Assembly (NCBI GenBank): GCA_002319815.1
Contig: DCFR01000086.1
Span: 21,066-32,196, forward strand
Source: Megamonas sp. UBA1799
GTDB taxonomy: Bacteria; Bacillota; Negativicutes; Selenomonadales; Selenomonadaceae
Direction: 5' to 3'
DNA: 11,131 nt
Shown: positions 6,558 to 11,131 of the stretch, piece by piece
How positions within the stretch are numbered: position 1 is the stretch's first letter
Layout of the letters: each line of letters starts with the position of its first letter
Notes under the pieces: model-generated
What the model saw: the letters and a program-made list of their open reading frames with translations, nothing else
The model's database searches: none
What the model was told of the DNA's origin: nothing
Program-made: the position numbers and the translations under genes

Positions 6558-6890
6558 TTATCTTTCTTCTACAACGACAGTGACGTGCGACGTCCGCTTC
6601 AGGATCCGGAACGCCTGCCCGCGGGAACGCGGATGGATGCGCTTCAGGGTCGGTCCCTGGTCAACAAAGGCCGAGGACACATAAAGCTTATCGACATTCA
6701 TATCGAAATTATTTTCAGCGTTAGCAACGGCTGATTTCAGTACCTTTTCTATTACATCAGCGCCAACTTTCGGCGTAAACTTCAGAATCGCAAAGGCTTC
6801 GGCAACGTTCTTGCCACGGATGAGATCCATAACAACACGAACTTTACGCGGAGCAACGCGAATGTATTTAGCTACAGCTTTAGCTTCCAT
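6558..6890 (-). CDS. rplV: 50S ribosomal protein L22
   Basis: Early-assembly protein that contacts every 23S rRNA domain. Its long beta-hairpin lines the exit tunnel near the L4 constriction, a site linked to macrolide resistance and to nascent-chain arrest. The product has 110 residues (family 108-118). It shows AKYIRVAPRKVRVVMDLIRGKNVAEA (7-32), LKSAVANAENNF (51-62) and the hairpin GPTLKRIHPRSRGQAFRILKRTSHVTVVV (79-107). No insertion or deletion is apparent in the hairpin. The ATG at 6888-6890 is eight bases after AAAGGAG, and that SD lies in a perfect inverted repeat (listed separately). It follows rpsS by 21 nt. Confidence 0.98.
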   Translation of the reverse strand: MEAKAVAKYIRVAPRKVRVVMDLIRGKNVAEAFAILKFTPKVGADVIEKVLKSAVANAENNFDMNVDKLYVSSAFVDQGPTLKRIHPRSRGQAFRILKRTSHVTVVVEER

Positions 6891-6905
6891 AAAGGATTCT
6901 CCTTT
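6891..6905 (-). promoter_or_regulatory. rplV ribosome binding site buried in a 6-bp inverted repeat
   Basis: The minus strand reads AAAGGAGAATCCTTT: arms AAAGGA and TCCTTT around a 3-base loop. The 5' arm is the SD, and the 3' arm ends at the base before the rplV ATG. If folded, the stem would hide the SD. It could also be opened by ribosomes finishing rpsS, whose stop is only a few bases upstream; both effects are inferred. Confidence 0.5.
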
Positions 6906-6911
6906 CGCAAT

Positions 6912-7193
6912 TTACTTAAGCTCCGTTTTCTTCTCCGAGCCGGAATGGCCCTTGAAAGTACGCGTCGGAGCAAACTCACCGAGCTTGTGGCCGACCATAT
7001 CCTCAGTAATATAAACAGGCACATGCTTACGGCCGTCATGAACGGCAATCGTGTGGCCGACGAATTCCGGAAGAATCGTCGAGCTGCGCGACCAGGTCTT
7101 TACAACCTTTTTCTCATTCGCAGCATTCAGTGCCTCCATTTTTTTAAGCAAGCTTTCTTGAACGAAAGGTCCTTTTTTAACTGATCTTGACAA
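6912..7193 (-). CDS. rpsS: 30S ribosomal protein S19 (TTG start)
   Basis: Protein of the small-subunit head that binds 16S rRNA with S13 and faces the A-site finger of the large subunit. The product has 93 residues (family 90-95). It opens SRSVKKGPFVQESLLKKM and carries the core TWSRSSTILPEFVG (33-46), then HTIAVHDGRKHVPVYITEDM (47-66) and GHKLGEFAPTRTF (68-80). The start is TTG at 7191-7193, seven bases after GGAGG, with no in-frame ATG that would preserve the family N-terminus. It is preceded by the longest spacer inside the cluster (58 nt after rplB), which contains a bulged hairpin (listed separately). Confidence 0.98.
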   Translation of the reverse strand: MSRSVKKGPFVQESLLKKMEALNAANEKKVVKTWSRSSTILPEFVGHTIAVHDGRKHVPVYITEDMVGHKLGEFAPTRTFKGHSGSEKKTELK

Positions 7194-7212
7194 AGTATAT
7201 CCTCCTTTCAGT

Positions 7213-7238
7213 CAGGCAGCCTCATCGGCTTTCGCCTG
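7213..7238 (-). promoter_or_regulatory. Bulged stem-loop in the rplB-rpsS spacer
   Basis: On the minus strand CAGGC and AGCC, separated by a GAA bulge, pair exactly with GGCT and GCCTG around the 5-base loop GATGA, giving nine base pairs in all. The structure ends three bases before the AAAGGAGG ribosome binding site of rpsS. No U-run follows, so intrinsic termination is unlikely. Most spacers in this cluster are 12-30 nt of SD only, so this 58-nt structured one stands out. Function unknown. Confidence 0.5.
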
Positions 7239-7251
7239 CCAGGTTCTGCTA

Positions 7252-8079
7252 TTACTTCGTGCGATGCTTGACAATGAATTTCTCAGACGGCTTACGATGA
7301 CGCGTCTTGGAACCCATCGCGCATTTGCCCCATTTCGTAACCGGGTGCTTGCGGCCGACCGGACTGCGTCCTTCACCGCCGCCATGCGGATGATCGTTCG
7401 GGTTCATCGCTACGCCGCGGTTTGCCGGGCGAATGCCCATCCAGCGGGAACGACCTGCTTTACCAATCGTAATATTTTCATGTTCCAGATTGCCAACCTC
7501 ACCGATCGTTGCCCGGCAGTTAACATGTACCTGACGAAGCTCGCCCGACGGCAGTCTGAGAAGTGCATATTCGCCCTCTCTTGCCATCAGCTGTGCGCTG
7601 GCTCCAGCAGAACGTACCAGCTGCGCGCCCTTGCCGATCTTAAGTTCAACATTATGAACCATCGTGCCGACCGGAATATTGAGCAGCGGCAGAGCGTTGC
7701 CCGGCTTAATATCAGCATCCGGACCCGAAACAACCTGATCCCCGACTTTAAGACCATTCGGCGCTACGATATAACGTTTTTCGCCGTCAGCATAATTCAA
7801 AAGAGCAATGCGGGCACTGCGATTCGGATCATACTCAATGGTTGCAACATTGGCCGGAATACCGTCCTTATTGCGTTTAAAATCGATTACACGATAACGG
7901 CGCTTATGACCGCCGCCTTGATGGCGAACCGTCATGCGGCCCTGCTGATTGCGTCCGCCATGCTGTTTGATACGCTCCAGCAATGACTTTTCAGGCTTGT
8001 CTGTCGTAATTTCATCAAAAGAAGCTACGGTCATAAATCTTCTGCCTGCAGAATATGGTTTAAAACTCTTAATTGCCAC
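7252..8079 (-). CDS. rplB: 50S ribosomal protein L2 (GTG start)
   Basis: One of the most conserved large-subunit proteins, required for subunit joining and peptidyl-transferase centre structure. The product has 275 residues (family 272-280). It opens AIKSFKPYSAGRRF. An OB-like domain spans about 45-125 (GRMTVRHQGGGHKRRYRVIDFKR at 47-69), an SH3-like domain spans about 126-195, and the C-terminal conserved segment NDHPHGGGEG lies at 228-237, the region of the functionally important histidine (His229 in E. coli). Downstream the usual PWG triplet appears as KWG (HPVTKWGK), a minor departure from E. coli and Bacillus subtilis. The start is GTG at 8077-8079, eight bases after AAAGGAGG. It follows rplW by 25 nt. 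Confidence 0.98.
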   Translation of the reverse strand: MAIKSFKPYSAGRRFMTVASFDEITTDKPEKSLLERIKQHGGRNQQGRMTVRHQGGGHKRRYRVIDFKRNKDGIPANVATIEYDPNRSARIALLNYADGEKRYIVAPNGLKVGDQVVSGPDADIKPGNALPLLNIPVGTMVHNVELKIGKGAQLVRSAGASAQLMAREGEYALLRLPSGELRQVHVNCRATIGEVGNLEHENITIGKAGRSRWMGIRPANRGVAMNPNDHPHGGGEGRSPVGRKHPVTKWGKCAMGSKTRHRKPSEKFIVKHRTK

Positions 8080-8104
8080 TTAATTAACCTCCTTTACCAA
8101 AATC

Positions 8105-8389
8105 TTATGCTTCGAAGAACTCGATCGTCTCGCCGGCTGCCAGCTTGACAATTGCCTTCTTATAATCGGAACGCTTACCAACATTGCGTCCCATCCGCTT
8201 CATTTTACCCATTACATTTACTGTATTGACCGATACCACCTTGACCTTAAAAATCTCAGCAACCGCATTGGCAATCTGAATCTTGTTTGCAGCTTTTGCA
8301 ACCACGAAAACATATTTGCCTTGCTCCATCAATGCTGTCGATTTCTCAGTAACCAGCGGGCGGATCAGGATATCACGTGCGTCCATCAT
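8105..8389 (-). CDS. rplW: 50S ribosomal protein L23
   Basis: Exit-tunnel protein that docks trigger factor and the signal recognition particle. The product has 94 residues (family 93-100). It shows DARDILIRPLVTEKST at the N-terminus, KYVFVVAKAANKIQIANAVAEIF (25-47) and VKVVSVNTVNVMGKMKRMGR, the extended loop reaching the tunnel. Two ATGs are adjacent: 8387-8389 (seven bases after GAGG) and 8384-8386 (ten bases after). I take the first on spacing, giving MMDARD; the second would remove one residue. It overlaps the rplD stop as ATGA, so it is probably re-initiated by ribosomes finishing rplD. Confidence 0.97.
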   Translation of the reverse strand: MMDARDILIRPLVTEKSTALMEQGKYVFVVAKAANKIQIANAVAEIFKVKVVSVNTVNVMGKMKRMGRNVGKRSDYKKAIVKLAAGETIEFFEA

Positions 8390-9009
8390 GCAAGTACCTC
8401 CTCAATCCGTGTAATAGCTTCTTTCGTAATGAAGAGCTTGTTATGATTCAGAATATCATAAACGTTCAGGCCCGTTGTGTTGATCGCCTTCACACCCGGA
8501 ATATTCCGCGAGGACTTCTCAACATTCTCTGCTTCTTCTGCCGTGATGATCAAAGCTTTTTTATCAACACCGAAATCCTGAAGCATCTTTAAAACGCTCT
8601 TCGTTTTCGGAGCATCAAAGTCAAGGCTCTCAAGAACCAAAAAATCTCCGCTCTGTACTTTGTCGGAAAGAGCACACTTAATAGCGAGACGACGCTGCTT
8701 GCGCGGCATGCTGAACGCATACGAACGCGGCTGCGGGCCAAACGCTATGCCGCCGCCAACCCAGAGAGGGGAACGATTCGAGCCGCTTCTTGCATGGCCC
8801 GTGCCCTTCTGCTTCCAAGGCTTACGGCCGCCGCCGCGCACCATAGCTCTGGTCTTTGTGGCGTGCGTGCCAAGACGCTGTGCTGCCAGCTGCATCACAA
8901 CGGCCTGATGAAGGAGTGCTCCATTTACTTCAACGCCGAAAATATCTTCATTTAATTCGATATCACCAACCTGCTTGTTTGCGATATCGTACATTGCTAC
9001 TGTAGGCAT
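8386..9009 (-). CDS. rplD: 50S ribosomal protein L4
   Basis: Assembly-initiator protein whose extended loop forms the tunnel constriction with L22. In E. coli, L4 also represses its own S10 operon by binding the leader upstream of rpsJ. The product has 207 residues (family 201-210). It opens PTVAMYDIANKQVGDIEL. The tunnel loop lies at about 45-98 with RGGGRKPWKQKGTGHARSGS (58-77) and GGGIAFGPQPRSYAFSMP (85-102), apparently without resistance-type insertions or deletions. The ATG at 9007-9009 is 12 bases from AAGGAGG, the longest SD spacing in this window. It overlaps rplW by four bases and follows rplC by 23 nt. Confidence 0.98.
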   Translation of the reverse strand: MPTVAMYDIANKQVGDIELNEDIFGVEVNGALLHQAVVMQLAAQRLGTHATKTRAMVRGGGRKPWKQKGTGHARSGSNRSPLWVGGGIAFGPQPRSYAFSMPRKQRRLAIKCALSDKVQSGDFLVLESLDFDAPKTKSVLKMLQDFGVDKKALIITAEEAENVEKSSRNIPGVKAINTTGLNVYDILNHNKLFITKEAITRIEEVLA

Positions 9010-9032
9010 AATTTAGCATATCCTCCTTCCAA

Positions 9033-9713
9033 TTATTTTTTATTTGCTTTTTTCGTATTATCAGGTTTTGCCGGTTTGCCCGGTTTTACCGTATTCTTGA
9101 TGATAACAAAGCTCTTCCGGGCACCTGGAACAGCGCCTTTAATGAGGAGCAGGTTACGATCTGTATCAACCTTTACAACGCTGAGACGCTGTATTGTTAC
9201 CGTCTGGCCTCCCATACGGCCCGGGAGTTTTTTGCCTTTCAGCACGCGTCCGCCATGACCACTGATCATAGCGCCTGTCGAGCCCGGCTCACGATGGGAT
9301 TTAGAACCATGTCCCATAGGTCCGCGGGAAAAATGATGGCGTTTAATCGTACCAGCAAATCCCTTACCTCTGGAAGTACCCGTAACATCAACCAGCTCGC
9401 CAGCACTAAATATATCAACGCCGAGCACATCGCCGACATTATATTCAGAAGCATCTGCCAAGCGCATTTCACGAATGAACTTGACCGGCTGAACTCCAGC
9501 CTTGGCAAAATGGCCTTTCATTGGTTTCGTTACTTTATATTCTTTAACATCACCAAAACCGAGTTGCACCGCATTATAGCCATCCGTTTCCATAGTTCTG
9601 TTTTGGATGACAATATTTTTTCCGGATTCAACGACAGTAATCGGGACAACTTTGCCCTCTTCAGTGAAGATTTGCGTCATACCAAGTTTTCTACCTAAAA
9701 TTGCTTTAGACAT
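9033..9713 (-). CDS. rplC: 50S ribosomal protein L3
   Basis: Early-assembly protein at the 3' end of 23S rRNA whose extended loop approaches the peptidyl transferase centre. The product has 226 residues against a usual 205-215. It opens SKAILGRKLGMTQIF. The L3 signature region GTSRGKGFAGTIKRHHFSRG spans 112-131, followed by GSKSHREPGSTG, and the loop continues with GKKLPGRMGGQTVT (160-173). The extra length is a C-terminal Lys/Pro-rich tail, KPGKPAKPDNTKKANKK (210-226), expected to be disordered and rRNA-binding. The ATG at 9711-9713 follows GAGGAGG with normal spacing. It is the second gene of the S10 block, 14 nt after rpsJ. Confidence 0.98.
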   Translation of the reverse strand: MSKAILGRKLGMTQIFTEEGKVVPITVVESGKNIVIQNRTMETDGYNAVQLGFGDVKEYKVTKPMKGHFAKAGVQPVKFIREMRLADASEYNVGDVLGVDIFSAGELVDVTGTSRGKGFAGTIKRHHFSRGPMGHGSKSHREPGSTGAMISGHGGRVLKGKKLPGRMGGQTVTIQRLSVVKVDTDRNLLLIKGAVPGARKSFVIIKNTVKPGKPAKPDNTKKANKK

Positions 9714-9727
9714 TATTCCACCTCCTC

Positions 9728-10039
9728 TTACAATTTAATCTCGATATCCACACCAGCCGGCAGATCCAGATGCATAAGAGCATCTACAGTCTTTGGTGTC
9801 GGCTCTAAAATATCAATCAGGCGCTTGTGTGTTCTCATTTCGAACTGTTCACGCGAATCCTTATTGACATGTGGAGAACGAAGAATCGTATAAATATTTT
9901 TTTCTGTTGGGAGTGGAATCGGTCCCGATACCATAGCACCCGTTCTCTTCGCCGTGTCAACGATCTTGACAGCACTCTGATCCAGAGCTTTATGGTCATA
10001 AGCCTTCAAACGAATTCTGATTTTCTGTTGTTTGGACAA
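9728..10039 (-). CDS. rpsJ: 30S ribosomal protein S10 (TTG start)
   Basis: Small-subunit head protein that is also NusE in other bacteria, linking transcription antitermination (with NusB) to translation (via NusG). The product has 103 residues, exactly the family length. It opens SKQQKIRIRLKAYDHKALDQ, contains GPIPLPTEKNIYTILRSPHV (39-58), where the extended loop reaches into the head, and KDSREQFEMRTHKRL (60-74), and ends LPAGVDIEIKL. The start is TTG at 10037-10039, eight bases after AAGGAGG. The open frame continues upstream to 10114 but codes for non-family residues from the leader. It is the first gene after the 162-nt tuf spacer, so any leader control would act here first. Confidence 0.98.
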   Translation of the reverse strand: MSKQQKIRIRLKAYDHKALDQSAVKIVDTAKRTGAMVSGPIPLPTEKNIYTILRSPHVNKDSREQFEMRTHKRLIDILEPTPKTVDALMHLDLPAGVDIEIKL

Positions 10040-10047
10040 TTTATTTT

Positions 10048-10054
10048 CCTCCTT
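10048..10054 (-). promoter_or_regulatory. rpsJ ribosome binding site deciding a TTG start
   Basis: AAGGAGG on the minus strand, eight bases before TTG 10037-10039. The strong match and ideal spacing support the TTG over any start further upstream in the leader. Confidence 0.85.
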
Positions 10055-10066
10055 ATCGCCCGGATT

Positions 10067-10078
10067 CTGGACCCAGAC
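10067..10078 (-). promoter_or_regulatory. Small stem-loop in the rpsJ leader
   Basis: The minus strand reads TCTGGGTCCAGA: TCTG pairs with CAGA around a GGTC loop. It lies between the larger leader hairpin and the rpsJ SD. It is weak on its own and is listed as part of the leader architecture. Confidence 0.3.
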
Positions 10079-10085
10079 AATTCTC

Positions 10086-10123
10086 CGTGCTAGTTCCCTC
10101 GCTGACGCGAGCAATCTAACACG
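10086..10123 (-). promoter_or_regulatory. Long stem-loop in the rpsJ leader, candidate regulatory RNA element
   Basis: On the minus strand CGTGTTAG (10123-10116) pairs with CTAGCACG (10093-10086), eight pairs including one G-U. After a 4x4 internal loop (ATTG facing GGAA), CTCGC (10111-10107) pairs with GCGAG (10102-10098) around the tetraloop GTCA. It lies 47 nt before the rpsJ start and downstream of the putative tuf terminator. No U-run follows, so it is not a terminator. The position matches where the E. coli S10 leader binds L4, but I do not recognise that leader's structure here. Regulation is inferred. Confidence 0.5.
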
Positions 10124-10142
10124 TCATCGCATGGGGGTACCT

Positions 10143-10180
10143 AAAAACCCTTATATAAGGGCGGCGCTGCCGCCGCCCCT
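10143..10180 (-). terminator. Overlapping hairpins after tuf, candidate intrinsic terminator or attenuator
   Basis: On the minus strand a GC-rich hairpin, GGGCGGCG / CGCCGCCC with loop GCAG (10178-10159, extendable to 10 pairs at 10180-10157), begins 21 nt after the tuf stop. Its 3' arm runs into CCCTTATATAAGGG (10161-10148), a perfect palindrome followed directly by TTTTT (10147-10143). The second hairpin has terminator geometry but only about five stable pairs, and it shares CCCTT with the first, so the two cannot form together. Partial termination between tuf and rpsJ is the simplest reading; the strength is unknown. Confidence 0.55.
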
Positions 10181-10201
10181 ACATAATTCTTTATGAAACT
10201 A

Positions 10202-11131
10202 TTAAGCCTCGACAATATCCGTTACACGGCCGGCGCCAACAGTATGGCCGCCTTCACGAATAGCGAAACGTACACCCTTCTCGATAGCGATTGGGGTAAT
10301 GAGCTCAACATCCATCTCGATGTTATCGCCAGGCATAACCATTTCTGTGCCTTCCGGCAATCTTACAACACCGGTAACATCCGTTGTGCGGAAGTAGAAC
10401 TGCGGGCGATAGTTCGTGAAAAACGGAGTATGACGGCCGCCTTCTTCTTTCGTCAAAACGTAAACCTGAGCCTTGAACTTCGTGTGTGGATGGATAGAAC
10501 CCGGCTTAGCTAGAACCTGGCCGCGCTGGATCTGATCGCGCTCAACGCCGCGGAGCAGTGCGCCGATGTTATCGCCGGCAACAGCCTCGTCAAGAGTCTT
10601 GCGGAACATTTCAATGCCTGTAACCGTCGTGGATCTTGGTTTCTCTTCCATACCAACGATTTCAATAACATCGCCCATCTTCATAACGCCACGTTCAACA
10701 CGGCCGGTAGCAACCGTACCACGGCCAGTGATCGTCATAACATCCTCAACCGGCATCAGGAACGGCTTGTCCGTATCACGGGTCGGCGTCGGGATGTACT
10801 CATCAACAGCGTCCATGAGTTCAAGAATCTTCTTTTCGTATTCCGCATCGCCCTCAAGAGCCTTGAGTGCTGAACCGGAAATAACTGGAATATCATCACC
10901 AGGGAATTCGTACTGAGAAAGGAGTTCACGAACTTCCATCTCAACGAGTTCGAGCAACTCAGGATCGTCAACCATGTCAACCTTATTCAGGAAAACAACG
11001 ATAGCCGGAACGCCAACCTGACGAGCGAGCAGGATGTGCTCACGAGTCTGCGGCATTGGGCCGTCCGCTGCGCTGACAACGAGGATTGCGCCATCCATCT
11101 GCGCTGCGCCGGTGATCATGTTCTTTACATA
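10202..11131 (-). CDS. tuf: Elongation factor Tu, 5' part cut off by window edge
   Basis: GTPase that carries aminoacyl-tRNA to the ribosomal A site. 309 residues and the stop are visible. The window edge falls at the tyrosine of the conserved GHADYVKNMITG stretch, so about 85-90 N-terminal residues, including the P-loop (G1) and switch regions, are outside. Seen are QMDGAILVVSAADGPMPQTREH (11-32 of the fragment), the G4 guanine-specificity motif NKVD (49-52), G5 SALK (87-90), and domains 2 and 3 with GRGTVATGRVERG, RDQIQRGQVLAKPG, GGRHTPFF and a C-terminus GAGRVTDIVEA. No frameshift or odd substitution is evident. It is separated from rpsJ by 162 nt containing a terminator-like region. The arrangement implies that the str-type genes (rpsL, rpsG, fusA) lie further right, outside the window. 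Confidence 0.98.
   Translation of the reverse strand, partial: YVKNMITGAAQMDGAILVVSAADGPMPQTREHILLARQVGVPAIVVFLNKVDMVDDPELLELVEMEVRELLSQYEFPGDDIPVISGSALKALEGDAEYEKKILELMDAVDEYIPTPTRDTDKPFLMPVEDVMTITGRGTVATGRVERGVMKMGDVIEIVGMEEKPRSTTVTGIEMFRKTLDEAVAGDNIGALLRGVERDQIQRGQVLAKPGSIHPHTKFKAQVYVLTKEEGGRHTPFFTNYRPQFYFRTTDVTGVVRLPEGTEMVMPGDNIEMDVELITPIAIEKGVRFAIREGGHTVGAGRVTDIVEA

Noticed and set aside
5855..6583. 242-codon plus-strand open frame
   Set aside because: It is antisense to rpsC and the start of rplP, which are unmistakable. The product resembles no family I know and has a Cys/His/Ile-rich shadow composition.
7264..7986. 240-codon plus-strand open frame
   Set aside because: It is entirely antisense to rplB. 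It arises from the codon bias of the real gene, and its composition is not protein-like.
10053..10082. Promoter-like TTGTCT, 17 bases, GATAAG before rpsJ
   Set aside because: Each box matches the consensus at only four of six positions, and transcription would begin at or past the rpsJ SD, giving an untranslatable end.
10040..10114. Upstream in-frame extension of rpsJ
   Set aside because: It begins with TTG without an SD, codes for non-family residues, and runs through the leader stem-loop. The TTG at 10037-10039 has an ideal SD.
10126..10134. Three-triplet ATG CGA TGA as a leader peptide
   Set aside because: It has only two sense codons and no SD. It is expected by chance.
1..11131. A new defence, mobile or biosynthetic system
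   Set aside because: Every coding stretch belongs to the conserved tuf-S10-spc cluster, and no extra gene fits in any spacer.

Overview
The window is a nearly gapless, single-strand run of translation genes, all on the minus strand. Read 5' to 3' on that strand (high to low coordinates) it is: tuf (3' part), rpsJ, rplC, rplD, rplW, rplB, rpsS, rplV, rpsC, rplP, rpmC, rpsQ, rplN, rplX, rplE, rpsZ (zinc-type S14), rpsH, rplF, rplR, rpsE, rpmD, rplO and secY (5' part). This is the S10-spc ribosomal protein cluster joined to the end of the str-type cluster through tuf. It holds 21 ribosomal protein genes plus EF-Tu and the SecY translocon subunit. No mobile element, CRISPR array, tRNA or rRNA was seen.

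Organism. Strong GGAGG Shine-Dalgarno (SD) sequences before most genes, frequent TTG and GTG starts, a four-cysteine S14, an L24 with two CxxC pairs and tuf directly before rpsJ all point to Bacillota (Firmicutes). The protein sequences look to me like the Negativicutes (Selenomonas/Veillonella relatives), but that is recollection, not a search result. Genus cannot be given.

Layout. 10202-11131 is tuf, running off the right edge. 10040-10201 is the only long spacer (162 nt). It carries a GC-rich hairpin overlapping a second hairpin with a U-run, followed by a long stem-loop and a strong SD for rpsJ. 5234-10039 is the S10 block (rpsJ to rpmC), continuing with rpsQ at 4935-5192. 829-4888 is the spc block (rplN to rplO), and 1-827 is secY, cut by the left edge. 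Inside the cluster genes are 1-58 nt apart or overlap (rplD/rplW by 4 nt, rpsC/rplP by 1 nt, rplP/rpmC by 11 nt). No stretch above 300 bases lacks a gene.

How the genes work together. The products build both ribosomal subunits (S10, S19, S3, S17, S14, S8, S5; L3, L4, L23, L2, L22, L16, L29, L14, L24, L5, L6, L18, L30, L15), deliver aminoacyl-tRNA (EF-Tu) and export nascent chains (SecY). The coding content is conventional. What deserves attention is the control layer: the tuf-rpsJ leader, two palindromes that enclose SDs (rplV, rpsQ), two hairpins beside SDs (rplN, rpsS), and nine non-ATG starts among 22 visible starts. I found no new enzymatic or defence system.
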